This document shows positions 44,281-54,915 of a stretch of DNA of 64,000 bases, piece by piece. Each line of letters opens with the position of its first letter. Position 1 is the first letter of the stretch. The DNA lies in contig JBANDB010000005.1 of the NCBI GenBank assembly GCA_037576215.1, forward strand, positions 4,340,001 to 4,404,000. The letters are read 5' to 3'. Position numbers and translations under genes: made by a program. Source of the DNA: Armillaria gallica. Its lineage: Eukaryota > Basidiomycota > Agaricomycetes > Agaricales > Physalacriaceae. The notes beneath the pieces were generated by a model that searched no databases, was not told the origin of the DNA, and was given only the letters and a program-made list of their open reading frames with translations.

Positions 44281-44816
44281 TCAGTAATCCTCAGGGACGA
44301 CCTCCATCTTCCGAGTTCTGCGCCGGCGTGGTAGAGGTGCGAGTCTCCCAGTAATGCGATCCAGCACAAGTTGGCAAGCGTCGACCTTGGCCTTGGCTTT
44401 GCCCTTCTCTTCGAGTCGCACTTCTCTGAATAAGATACGCTGCTGTGTGCTCTCCATATAGGATACTCCGTGTTCATGTTCTGTGGCCAAGATATAGTAG
44501 TTTCAACACGCGACTAAAGCATACGCACCAGAGAACAGCAGTTCCGTACCCAACAACGTCTCGTGCCGGCCCTTGACCACTGTCCCAGCTAGCTGTAGAA
44601 ATGGCGTCGGAGTATCCAGGCCCTAGAATGGAGTGAGCCGCAGCTCGACGAACAGAGGAAGGGACTGACAATTAGATGGTAGCTGTCACAGCTCGGGATG
44701 AGAGACGGCTCGATGTTCCCCAGTTCGAGGGTAACGTAGAATATCTCTTCCTCCTCCTCGTAGTCGTCGTCTGGTCTGAATTGGGTGACGTAGTGGTAGC
44801 CGGGACAAAGCGACAT
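44281..44816 (-). CDS. TFIIIC subunit 6-like protein, copy b, intact
   Basis: Exons 44816-44670, 44622-44529 and 44480-44281 give 146 residues: MSLCPGYHYVTQFRPDDDYE, EEEEIFYVTLELGNIEPSLI, PSCDSYHLI, GLDTPTPFLQLAGTVVKGRH, ETLLGTELLFS, STQQRILFREVRLEEKGKAK, PRRRRTRKMEVVPEDY. It carries the TFIIIC_sub6 pattern of copy a. All splice sites are canonical. It is convergent with a half peroxiredoxin and, unlike other modules, has no HDAC next to it. It differs from copies a and c at scattered residues, so it is not a recent perfect duplicate. Confidence 0.82.
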
Positions 44817-45250
44817 CGCGGTAAGAGAGAGGGCGCGTGCCAAACAAGGCACTCTTCCTTATTGATGTACCGTGCCATGCGTGCTACGCGGTCAGAAATG
44901 CCTCTCAAACGGTATCATCCGTTACCATCTCCGTGAATCCACCTCTATCCCTCGACGCTGCACTCAGAACCAAGAGCATGAAGATACCATTGGAAGATAC
45001 TTTTACTTGCATAGAATCGTCAACTGACATACAATATCTTTCCCCTCTCATATTGCTTAAGGCTAAGTCACCGCTGGTAGATCTACAATTAATTGATATA
45101 ATAACAAGTGATGTATGATAGATACAACGCAATAGGAGTAAGATGTAAAGATAGTCCATAGCTTAGGAATTTAAGTCATCGGCCTGATTGTGCAAGGGAA
45201 ATAACTGAGCTTGCTGAAGTCCAAGCATCTTAATAGCGTAGCCTGAGACA
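44817..45250. other. Intergenic, no gene
   Basis: The first ~60 bases are the module leader of TFIIIC6 (GCACGCGCCCTCTCTCTTAC in reverse); after about 44860 the sequence is unique. No coding region seen. Confidence 0.45.
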
Positions 45251-47245
45251 TCATAAGGAGAAGCGGCCATTCATATTCTACGACAAACAAGTCAGGAAAC
45301 GAGCGGATAAAGATGAAGGCGAGAGAATATACCAGGGGTTTGTGACTGGAGAGCTACCGAAGCAAATGAGATCGTCGAATGAATGCATACACTCTAGAAC
45401 ACTCACCTGGGGATCTTGGAAGTTGGTCATCTCCAAGACCACAGCTTCCGGCACAGATACAGCTGCTTCTGTGCAACTGCGTCTGCGCCACTCCTTCAAG
45501 GCTTTCTTGTACGTCTTAACCTTGCTGTGCATGTTTAACGAAGCCTTATGTACTTCGTGGCTACGACGACACGATATTAATGTGGTGAACAAATGGAGCA
45601 AAGTATACACGCCGCATACCTGACATTCGTCATGAGATCTTTCAACGATGGGTGAGGGTCATTTTCTGGGAAAACACAATCAGATCCCCCACCTCCCCTT
45701 CTATCATTATGGCAACGTACTGAGGATCTCAATAAGAGCCTGGGATGAAAATCAGCGTAAGCATTTGGAGCTCAACCGACAACACCTACTTGAGTCATAG
45801 AAGTACCTTCCCTGTCCTCCCAGGATAATTGATCATCCTTGCAAGACCCCAGAGATATCTGTAAAGACTGTAAGATATGCTTTATTCATGGAAGCCGCGG
45901 GAGACGATCCTCACCACATGCGGAAGTTCCACATCGGAAGGCTTGCAAAAGCCATCGCAGGGCCATATCGGAATGGGAGAATCACACCTGGGAATAGGTG
46001 ACAACTCTGTATCATCTGGCAGCCATCTATCGCCTTTCATATTAACATCCACATTCGAGTCCGCAATTCTCTCGATGGAGGTTTTCTTGGACTTGACAAC
46101 CTTCTTACTGACGCGTTTCATCTGATACACCGACCTCACGCCGCTGCTTAGGGCCATCGCTTGGTGTCGCGCTGTGTGGCTGGTACTTAGAGTGCGCGCC
46201 TCCAGATTGATATCGAGATTCGTACCATTACGGTTCCATATAGAATCGGACTTGCGGTGACCTTTAGATATCCAAGGGACATAAACTCTATTACAACGGA
46301 AATGGTCGAGATCTGCATTAGTAATAGTTAGGGTCCTGTAGGTGCGCTCGTACGGAGTCTAATACGCACCCAAGAGCGACGCGGAATGACAAGAATCAAA
46401 AACGGCCTACAGTCTATGTCAGAACGGTAACGCTGACGAGATGGAACTCAACGTACAACTAGGCTACTTCCGACGGGTAATGGATCCACAAGATGCCGCC
46501 GCAACTCCTGATGCCCGTTGACTCTGTGAAATCGACGTGACAGTTGAGCGGTTGAGCGACATACATTGTCCAAGATCATTTTCGAGCCATGTTCATCGTC
46601 GTGACTCTCACAAGGAATCAAGTCTACCCAAGTATGAGAAACAGAAGGAGAATATTGATACGGAAAAAATGGCACATACATTCATCCATCCCGTCCTCTT
46701 CGCTGTTATTCTTATTCTCCACTTGTCCGACATGACCAGAGTCTGAATCCCAGAGTCAACAAACTTCAATGGTGCAATGCAGATAAACTACCCACATTGA
46801 AAGAAGAAACGGTCGCCAGGGTTTGCGTCCTGGACGAGTTTTTTGATTTCTCGAATCTGAAACGAGTTCTCTGGTCACTACGACAGACAACCAGATATTG
46901 AGGAAGTTACAAACGATGTTTGACCGCGTGGGTTGTCTCTCGGCAGATTTCCCGTCATCCAATAGAGTGGTGATGTTCGCGTTGTCATAGCCATAATAGT
47001 CTGTGGAGGCGGGCGAACATGAACGTCAGTGATTTCTGATAGCGCTATGAAAACATACCGATGAGGAGGTCCTTCATGTCATGAACATCGCGATGGGGTG
47101 TGTACAGCTCGTATTGCTCTTTCCCAGAATCCTTGTCCGTCTTGTAACTGATACCGATCAGCAATGCTTTTTTGCATGAGAGCTCGTTCTTCGAGTCGGC
47201 GATCGGTGACTGGTATGTGCTCCTTGGATGTTTGATTATTTTCAT
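45251..47245 (-). CDS. Metacaspase-type caspase-domain protein (peptidase C14), 14 exons
   Basis: Exons: 47245-47059, 47000-46915, 46856-46796, 46742-46680, 46623-46565, 46507-46457, 46406-46370, 46312-45915, 45858-45790, 45739-45721, 45665-45620, 45560-45407, 45353-45333 and 45277-45251. All join in frame to 425 residues. The p20-like part has KKALLIGISYKTD, DYYGYDNANITTLLDDG, DANPGDRFFFQYSGHVGQVE (catalytic His), DEYLIPCESHDDEHGSKMIL, ELRRHLVDPLPVGSSLV and AVFDSCHSASLLDLDHFRCN (catalytic Cys). The C-terminal part ends LSSHKPLNMNGRFSL. Metacaspases cleave after Arg/Lys, usually calcium-dependent, and act in stress and cell death. Three exons are 19, 21 and 27 nt. An upstream in-frame Met at 47341 would add a hydrophobic segment. 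Confidence 0.9.
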
Positions 47246-47341
47246 GCCCACAGCGATGAAGAACAGAGAGAAGTGGAGGAAAGAGAAGATGTAGAGGTCT
47301 TGTTTATCATCCCGGTGTTTGGCCACAGCCCCCCCCCCCAT

Positions 47342-47884
47342 GCAGTACCGTTCCTGTTGAACTTCGTCTCCTTCCCTCCTTAGTCGGTCTCTCCCATCTG
47401 CTTGACGATTAAGGAGCTCTGATTTGTGCTTGTTTGATAGGTGTAATAGGTCTACTACAAATTATGGGTTAACTTGACCGCACTTTTGTTACATTCGAAC
47501 TCGTCAGGACCATTTCGCGGCGACGACTCAACATCAACACAGCATTGTCCACACAAATTTTTCCCCATTTTGCACGAAATCCTGCGACGTCACTCGATCA
47601 ATCGATCATCTCCCGTCCTTCACGAAGGCTGTCCACCTATCTCATCGACTGTCCATTGTCACCGTGCATTCAACGTCGTTTTCGCTCGCTGATATCCCCT
47701 AGACGCGTCAACGCGTACATATATCAATTTGTCTCGTCGACCGGCCCGACGCTAGGCTCCCGGTCCGCCACCGTGATGAGACGCGCTTGTCATGTAGCGA
47801 CGTGTTCCGCGTCCATCCCCGACGCGGCTCTGACGTCAATACCCGAACGCTCTTAAACGCGTCCCCACTCTTCTTCTCACAACC
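47342..47884. other. Intergenic upstream of metacaspase and peroxiredoxin copy 6
   Basis: No gene. A run of C (about 47331-47340 region) lies at the metacaspase 5' side. A TGACGTCA palindrome at 47831-47838, then TACCCGAACGC and TTAAACGCGTCCC, repeats the arrangement upstream of the intact peroxiredoxin. Confidence 0.5.
47831..47838. promoter_or_regulatory. TGACGTCA palindrome upstream of peroxiredoxin copy 6
   Basis: Same 8-mer and 3' context as at 29425-29432, kept although the gene downstream has damaged splice sites. Confidence 0.45.
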
Positions 47885-48609
47885 ATGGCATCCATCATCG
47901 CAGGAGCAGCACACACCGCACACTCCACCGCCGCCTCCCTCCTCAGCTCACAGATCCACCCCGGGAAAACCCTCCCGCCCTTGAAAGTGAAGGAGACGTG
48001 CCCGGAACATGCTGAGATCGTCCAGCTCAGTAGGACGACCATCGTCGTAAGAGCATCGTCTCGCATTGTACACGTATTGAATCCACTCGCGGGTCGGCGT
48101 CCCGGGAGCATTTACTGGAACGTGCAGCGCCCAGATTCCGGGATACATCGACAATTACGGGGCGTTCAAGGCCAAGGGCGTGACTGGGATATATGTCGTT
48201 GCCGTCAATGACCAGTCCGTCATGAAGTCGGTCTGCTGTTTGATATATGCGCGCCAGCACTGACCCTCATCTAGTGCTTGGAAAGAGAAATTAGCTCCCA
48301 GCAGCACCCGCACGTCTTATCCTGCTGCCAATCACGTATGTGTCTGACTGTTACTCGCCAGCTATCCATTTCCTAGCGGACGACCAAGGCGAGTTTGCTG
48401 GAGCCGCGGGCTTGATATTCGACGCTACGCCGCTGTTGGGAGGTCCTCGTTCAAAGGTATGAGCAGCCCTTCATACCATTCTAATCTGACGTTGCCCACA
48501 GCGCTATGTGATGATTGTGAAAAACCAAGAGGTCGCGTCGGTTGCAGTCGAGGAGGATCCAGGCGAGGTCGCGATTACAGATGCAAAGACGATTCTGGCG
48601 CAGTTGTAG
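47885..48609 (+). pseudogene. Peroxiredoxin copy with mutated splice sites (module copy 6)
   Basis: All five exons are recognisable and open: MASIIAGAAHTAHSTAASLL, the active-site text VGVPGAFTGTCSAQIPGY, WKEKLAPSST, FLADDQGEFAGAAGLIFDAT and ILAQL with TAG 48607-48609. The intron-1 acceptor is CGG instead of CAG, and the intron-3 donor is GCACGT instead of GTATGT. Without alternative sites the mRNA cannot be spliced correctly. The coding parts are so well kept that the loss looks recent; a non-canonical splice product is possible. Confidence 0.75.
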
Positions 48610-48644
48610 ACGGTACAAGTAGGGATTCAAAGTGTACGATAGCA

Positions 48645-49179
48645 TCAGTAATCCTCAGGGACAACCTCCATCTTTCGGGTCCTGCGTCGGCGTGGTAGAG
48701 GTGCGAGTTTGCCAGTAATGCGATCCAGTACAAGTTGGTAAGTGTTGGCTTTGGCTTTGGCTTTGCCCTTCTCTTCGAGGCATACTTCCCTGAAGAAGAC
48801 ACGCTGCCGTGTGCTCTTCATGTAGGATACTCCGTGTTCATGTTCTATGGCCAAGATATAGTAGTTTCAACACGCGACAAGTACATACGCACCAGAGAAC
48901 AGCAGTTCTGTACCCAACAACGTCTCGTGCCGACCTTTGAGCACCGTCCCAGCTAGCTGTAGAAATGGCGTCGGGGTATCCAGGCCCTAGAACAGAGTAA
49001 ACCGCAGCTCGATGAGCGGAGAAAGGACTGACAACCAGGTGGTAGTTGTCACAGCTCGGGATGAGAGCCGGCTCGATGTTTCCCAGTTCGAGGGTAACGT
49101 AGAATATCTCTTCTTCCTCCTCGTAGCCGTCGTCTGGTCCGAATGCGTTGACTTGGTGGTAGCCTGGGCAAAGCGACAT
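48645..49179 (-). CDS. TFIIIC subunit 6-like protein, copy c, intact
   Basis: Exons 49179-49033, 48986-48893 and 48844-48645 give 146 residues: MSLCPGYHQVNAFGPDDGYE, EEEEIFYVTLELGNIEPALI, PSCDNYHLV, GLDTPTPFLQLAGTVLKGRH, ETLLGTELLFS, STRQRVFFREVCLEEKGKAK, PRRRRTRKMEVVPEDY. Third intact copy of the TFIIIC_sub6-type gene. It is convergent with the splice-damaged peroxiredoxin, stops 35 bases apart, and divergent from an HDAC remnant. TFIIIC recognises the internal promoters of tRNA genes; extra subunit-6 copies could alter its dosage, but expression is unknown. Confidence 0.82.
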
Positions 49180-49564
49180 CGCGGGAAGAGACAGGGCGCG
49201 TGCCAAATAAGGGACACTTCCTGATCACGACAACCATGACCGAACCTCCCAAACGGACAAGAAGCCTGCGACTCGTTACAAGGTCTCGACGCTGCATAAA
49301 GACGACACCTCCTCACCGAAATATTCTTGGCAGTCCCCAGAGCTATAGTCTCCGTTCTCGACACTGCTCTCCGGGACGCGTTGGAAACAGCTTTCTTTGT
49401 ATTCTTGGCAGATTCCTTCGCGCCGTGCCAAACTTTGAAGGCCCTCGAAGCTCCCTCTCAACATATGCACGACCACCCCTTAACACTTCAAGCTTCAGCT
49501 TCCCCGCTCAACGACGGCATGGCACCAGCTCACGCGCCTAGCCCTCCTCGGTTGTGGTACCAGC

Positions 49565-50498
49565 CCTTGTTGGGGAAGATAATCTGCCACTTGAAGCTTG
49601 AAGGCGTGTTTCAGTTTCCCGGTACGAGGACAATGGAAGGTCAACGTTCCTGGGATCACAGAAGAGTATATTCGAACCAGTGCGTCAACTGTCCTTCTGC
49701 TTGTCGCCTCATCTAACAGGTATTTCCCAGGATAACACAAGTCTTCCTCGTTCTCTAGTCTCTCTTTCGGGAGACAACTTAAATCTCACGATGCACGGAC
49801 ACACGCAAGAAAAACGCACCCCTCATCATGCCTCCTCCTCGGTACACCGTTGCACGGATACGGACGTACGAAGCAGCCTATGCGCTAGACATAGAAGATA
49901 CCAACCTTTCCTAGAACGAAGAATAGTTCGGTCCTCGATATCTCTCGTAGCTAGCAACATGAAAGACATGGACGGGTCTCTGGAGCAAGTTTGGTGTGCT
50001 TTTTTGTGCTGTCTTGATGCGCCGTCAGTCTGATGCCATTTTCAGGGTGAACGCACTTGAATAGCTTAACAGTGTTCCTGCACGAAGCGCCTAGAGAGAG
50101 CATCTGGGCTTGGGAAGGAGAGCGATACGCAAGACAAACTTGATGAACGGTTGGCCCGTAAGTCGCCCGTTTTTTTTGAAGACTGCCAACCGAGACTCAC
50201 GACGATTTTCGAGAACACACGCAGTTAGTGTATAACCGCAGGAATCGGACACGACCTCGTCCTCATCGGACGACGAGTTGTGGGTCTCTGATGAACGAAG
50301 GCGTCATTGGAGGAGGAGGAAACAGCGAAATGGCCTGCTCACGGGGCAGAACTTTGATGTTGCGCATAATCGGAGGCAGTTTTTCCAGAGCAGGGTGGTG
50401 TTTAGCGGAGGTTCAGGAGCTTGGTCTAGGATTTAGGGTGAGTGGCCTTGCGGGGCTGATGGAGAGGGAAGGATGATTGGATAGAGATGGGTACGTGA
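49565..50498 (+). pseudogene. Class I histone deacetylase remnant (module copy 6)
   Basis: Scraps in order: LLGKIICHLK (exon 4), [16 protein letters not shown] intron text, [52 protein letters not shown]-type text, and the tail QELGLGFRVSGLAGLMEREG up to TGA near 50496. Much shorter than the intact gene. It resembles the remnant at 26741-27639 more than the one at 39403, for example in lacking VKNVARTW. Confidence 0.72.
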
Positions 50499-50679
50499 TC
50501 CAGTGTGTAGACCTACTCGTGTACTTTGCTTTGTTGTATGTATTGTTGATGTAGTGACATTCACTATAGTAATTTTCATCCTGTCTTGAACAGCACTGCG
50601 TTGTCGTTTATCATACCATGGCCATCGCTTCGTCGTACATGCGATTGACGAATTAGACATTTTTGTGCAGAACGACGTA

Positions 50680-51873
50680 TTATATTGTTCGAGGTAACGA
50701 AGAACAGAGGTAAGCTACTACTCTATCGATCTCCCTTGAAACATCCGGGCCTCTCAAATACGAGGACGTATGAGCCATCACCTCGCTCATCCTCTTCCAC
50801 TCATCCAACGAAACCCCTTCGGCGCCATGGAGAACGTTAAACCTGAGATACGTATCCTCACTTCCACACTCCTTAGCCAGCTCGTCCGCCACACTTTCAC
50901 AGTCGGTCGTGATACGCTGCAAGACCCTGATGAGCTCCCATGGCAAGACCTTTTCTATTCCCTTCGGCTGCTGGAACCAACTAAGACCAGGATCGCCCGT
51001 CCCAATGCTGATGAGCATGCCGATGCGCCAAACAGCTCCTTCGCTTCGTCTCTGACCTCCTTCGTGGGGTTGTTGAATCCCAGGCCTGCATCGACGTAAT
51101 CGGGGCCGAAACCTCCAGGACCGGCAATCCTGATGGCCTTGAAGAAGGTCAGTGCTGCTGTGGTTGCGCGCGCGGCCTCCCATATCCTGCAGTCCGGTCC
51201 TTGACTGGGAAATCCTTGATACGTGCGGAAACGTTGAGGAGAACGCAGATTTATTCCGGTCATGGAACATACGAAGCCGTCGAAGCGAATGAGGGCGACA
51301 TTTTGAGAGAGGAAAAGGAACATACGCGTTTCCTTTTGAGTTCCTTCCGGCGTCAGGATCCAACAGCTTCTGATCGTTGCTGTGCCCGGCCTGGTGGATG
51401 ACGTTCTTTATCTCTTTCTCCAGTGTGGTCGCCTTGAACTTGCCGTCCCTGTAGAAAGGTTTCCTGTTCTCAGCACTGAACACCGTGCTGGAGATTTTGT
51501 TGTAGCTTTGAAGGGCTTCTTCTGTGGACATTTTTAGCCTGCCAAGCATGATAGCGATCAATCTAAAGAATGGCGCTTAGTATTGCATCATATCTGAGAA
51601 GGTTGCTCCAGCTCACCCTCCTGTACTCGTGCCGCCGATAAGATCAAAGTATTCGCAAGGTCTGGGGGTATTCGGAAGGTTTTCGCGAGCTTGTATGCGC
51701 TTCATGATCTCGTCGAGGATGAAGAGTTCGGATACGCCCCAGACACCACCGCCATCCGTCACGGAAGTCGATTGAGAAGCTGATATGATGTGGATGACCA
51801 GCAAATACTCACCGAGAGATAGCAAGTTCATGGGTGGATTGCTGAGGATGGAGGGGCCCGCGTCGACAACCAT
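50680..51873 (-). pseudogene. Patatin-like phospholipase gene (module copy 6), damaged
   Basis: Starts near 51873 (MVVDAGPSILSNPPMNLLSL). Then DGGGVWGVSELFILDEIMKR, EYFDLIGGTSTGG (GxSxG nucleophile elbow), LIAIMLGRLKMSTEEALQSY, RKPFYRDGKFKATTLEKEIK, YVDAGLGFNNPTKEV (catalytic Asp), ISIGTGDPG and a C-terminus ending SYLRGPDVSREIDRVV ... CSSLPRTI. Patatins hydrolyse acyl groups from lipids. Damage: acceptors of two introns read CGG instead of CAG (before DGGG and before FVCS), and the frame shifts between ELFGAS and LISIG near 51015. The intron before DGGG is readable through in frame. Compare the patatin-TPR relic at 55174-62106. Confidence 0.78.
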
Positions 51874-51978
51874 CGATAACTGTGGAAGAACAGCAGGACT
51901 AGCGGCTTGATGGTGGACGCACTCCACGTGAACGTACTCCTGAATCCGTTTGCGCACTCGTCCTGTATGCATTCTCAT

Positions 51979-52324
51979 CTGTGTTTGTCCTGTACAACGT
52001 CCCTTTCGTAATTGCGAAAAACGAGGACCTGTCGGTTATAGTCGAGGATTCAAGCGGTGGACGCAACAATGATATTGGTGTAGCTGTAACAGACTGCCTG
52101 GAGGCGCAAAGTTATGAATTGGGGAACGGAAGGGGTCGTATGTGGGTAGGAATTTGGATATTTTCGAGCCAGCAGTCGCGCAAAACCAAGTCAGAAGATC
52201 GAAACGAGTCGAGTCCTCGAGCCTCCCTTGGTAGAAGGACTGCCGTCTTCTTTGTTCTGAGGTGAGGTGGATAAGAAGTGAGATCGTTGACTGGCACACA
52301 ACGTCCTCCAGTGAAAAGGTTGCA
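51979..52324. other. No clear gene
   Basis: Upstream region of the patatin copy. Open frames on both strands show no domain. Confidence 0.3.
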
Positions 52325-52555
52325 TTCTTGGGTATTGTCCTGCCTTTTAAGTCGCACCTCTTTGAATAGGTGTGTTGCCGCCTGCTCGCTACGTAGGCTG
52401 CCGTGGAGTTGGTATGGTAAGATAGCAGCTTGGAACGGTATGAGTACATACACACCTGTTCTGTCCAAGAGCCGTACTCTATGACGCTCAACGACTACCT
52501 TTGTGCTCTGTGCCAGCCAGCGGTAAGGTCAACGTCGAGGTATACAGGCCGTAGA
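52325..52555 (-). pseudogene. TFIIIC subunit 6-like scrap
   Basis: Exon-2 DNA (GGCCTGTATACCTCGACG ... CGCTGGCTGGCACAG) and exon-3 DNA (ACACCTATTCAAAGAGGTGC, read as LFKEVRLK) of the TFIIIC6 gene are aligned in order with the intron-2 donor region between them, but with many changes and stops. A more diverged copy than the others, so older. Confidence 0.6.
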
Positions 52556-53545
52556 GAAATGGTAGCGTGCTTGTAAAATCAGTCGATAATTTTCAGCACG
52601 AGAGATCTCCCAAGATGAGGGTAATGGAGAGCAGCTGTCGTCTGTCGACGTGACATTGGAGAGAGGCGCGCTGTTTACTGCTACAAACAAAGAGCCTCTT
52701 CTTGGCCTTCTTGCTGCTATTCTGCCTTTCGCTCGCTACCTTCTGGGGCCATCGTCCATCACCGTTTCAGTCCAGCGCCGCGACCACCATGTCAAGCAAT
52801 ATGCCTCTTTTGACATGCAAGTCATTCGAACCTGACAGCCAATTCGATTTTCTGGGTCAGGAAGATGTCGAGGGCGGATACTCAGAGTCGCTGTGTCCTG
52901 GCAGCTACTACAACCTTTTCAATATGGACGAAACTAAAGAGACACTTATTCATCGTGAAAACAAGGGTTGCAGGGAGGCCAATAGCGACGATGGTCCCAT
53001 TCCTGGTGTTCGGTCTCTTCAGAAGGATTGTCTGGAATCAGAACTGATGCGCTTATCATAGATCTCCTACATTCGTCAATAACTGGGTTCATGCAGCAGA
53101 AGAAGGGTGAAGCCTCGGTGGACGTACTGCTCTCCGATGATGCCATGTTCACCATGTCTCTAGCAATGCTTCGTACGACTCGATCAGCATTGCCTGGCGC
53201 TGCCAACGTTAAGCGCGCTGTTTACAGATGGAGGAGCAGGGCACAGAGACCTGTTGGTGTGCGTGTTCTCAGTGGAATCAGTTCAGTGTCTAATACACCA
53301 AGCCCCCCGACGAGCTGGTCAGAGTCGTATGAATGTTATTGGTATCTCCTCTTGGACTATCTGTTCGTTAGGGCTTTTGCAATCTTCTCCGCTGTTAACC
53401 TTAACCAAGTGCTACTCGCTGGTCCTCGGGATCTTTTGCACGATTTGAAGGCGCATTTTCAGAATATCACAGAGTTCTGCTACCTCGTGATGTCTCTTTT
53501 CATTGATCAATCTTTTATCAGGCACTGTAGAGAAATTCATGGTCT
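52556..53545. other. Unassigned stretch
   Basis: 52640-52830 resembles 26220-26450 (shared CGACCACCATGTCAAGCAA / CATGACCACGACGTCAAGCAA). A 232-codon plus frame (53028-53726) has no recognised domain and its end runs into the MITE at 53599, so I do not call it a gene. Confidence 0.35.
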
Positions 53546-53744
53546 TATGTTTGCGTCTTCTGTCTTATATACTCAAAATATCATTTCTTTTCATCATGTA
53601 CTGTATAATTTCGACCAAGTGTTCATAAATTTGGAAAATTTTGGTCGAAAAATACAAAAGAAATCGGAAAAATCGAAAGAAAATTATCGGTACCAACTGT
53701 TTTTTGGGAGTGTTACCCGTTACTGAACACTTGGTCGAAATTAT
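53546..53744 (+). repeat. 199-bp direct repeat, left copy
   Basis: Identical to 54463-54661 except for one base (GGTCGAAA here, GGTCAAAA there). The two copies bound a 1.1-kb interval, like short LTRs, but each also contains a small TIR element. Confidence 0.9.
53599..53744. mobile_element. MITE-like TIR element, family 1, 3'-trimmed copy
   Basis: Begins TACTGTATAATTTCGACC. The left arm ATAATTTCGACCAAGTGTTC is the exact reverse complement of the right arm GAACACTTGGTCGAAATTAT. The last six bases (ACAGTA) of the full element are missing here. Non-coding, ~150 bp, AT-rich. Confidence 0.82.
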
Positions 53745-54462
53745 TCCTGCTACGTTAGTAGTAGGTCTTATCGAGGGATCATGGTTTCTGAGATTTTTTC
53801 CGGAGGCCGTCCCGATAGTCACGAGATATACTTAATGTAGTAGCTTCTTGCGGCATTTCAGAAATAGATTCCTTTCTGAGTCAAAAATCCGGTGTGGCTG
53901 CTGCTTTGTTGCTCGGTGCTTGGCATGTCACGCTCTGTTGCCATCACACTCCTCTACGGACTTCCTCGGCCGAAAGACTGGAAGGATTTCTCTGCAACGG
54001 TAGCCTCTTAAAAGATGAGCTTTGTCTACGCAAAACAAGACATGTTTCCTACGGTCATTCTTGGCCTTTTCTGACCACTATCATCAGCTGTGGACACGAG
54101 AGACATACTAATGGAGACCCTATAAAGGATTCGAGAAAATTAGCAACTCAGAGCCTGGTGGGCTGTGGTGAGGCAAGAATATAGTAGATGATGAAAACTG
54201 TAGTTAGCTCATCTCAAAGCCTTCTTTTGTTCATTGAAAGACCTTTATATGGTACTTATGTCCATGTACTACTATGCAATCAAGGAAGCCGACTGATGAT
54301 ACACTGTAGTTGGGTTTCCTGAGAGAAAATGCGAGCTGGTGGCGGCCTCGAACAGCACCCAACATTCGTTTCTTTGGATCGTTCTGAACAATTCATATAA
54401 TTTCAATTTTTGATTAGTAGTGGTAAACGTAGCAGGCCTTGCCCCTGATGTGGGCCCTACCA

Positions 54463-54661
54463 TATGTTTGCGTCTTCTGTCTTATATACTCAAAATATCA
54501 TTTCTTTTCATCATGTACTGTATAATTTCGACCAAGTGTTCATAAATTTGGAAAATTTTGGTCGAAAAATACAAAAGAAATCGGAAAAATCGAAAGAAAA
54601 TTATCGGTACCAACTGTTTTTTGGGAGTGTTACCCGTTACTGAACACTTGGTCAAAATTAT
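54463..54661 (+). repeat. 199-bp direct repeat, right copy
   Basis: See left copy at 53546-53744; the single difference is a C:G to T:A change at a CpG. Confidence 0.9.
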
Positions 54662-54667
54662 ACAGTA
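54516..54667. mobile_element. MITE-like TIR element, family 1, complete copy
   Basis: 152 bp, ends TACTGTATAATT... and ...AATTATACAGTA, terminal inverted repeats of about 26 bp with one mismatch. A TA dinucleotide at the ends suits a Tc1/mariner-type target. It abuts the family 2 element exactly. Confidence 0.83.
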
Positions 54668-54915
54668 TACTGTAGTATTTCGACCGTATCTTCACGGGGT
54701 GTTACGCGTTATGCACATCTTCACCCAGTCACATCTTCATTATGATGTCATCTACCTTAATAGGCAGTCCGGCGCATGCCGGACCGAAAAATTATTGCTA
54801 CATTGAGTAATTTAAGGCATCAAATGGGCCTGTTACGCATTACGAAGTTTGCCGATCTTCACATAATGGACCCCTGTTACGCGTTATGTGAAGATACAGT
54901 CGAAATACTACAGTA
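54668..54915. mobile_element. MITE-like TIR element, family 2, CpG-rich copy
   Basis: 248 bp, begins TACTGTAGTATTTCGACCGT and ends GTCGAAATACTACAGTA. Internal GTTACGCGTTA repeats and a TCCGGCGCATGCCGGA palindrome. A second copy lies inverted at 57854-58100 with nearly all CpGs changed. Confidence 0.85.

Noticed and set aside
53028..53726. 232-codon plus frame
   Set aside because: Its end is MITE sequence and no domain is visible; likely chance or remnant.
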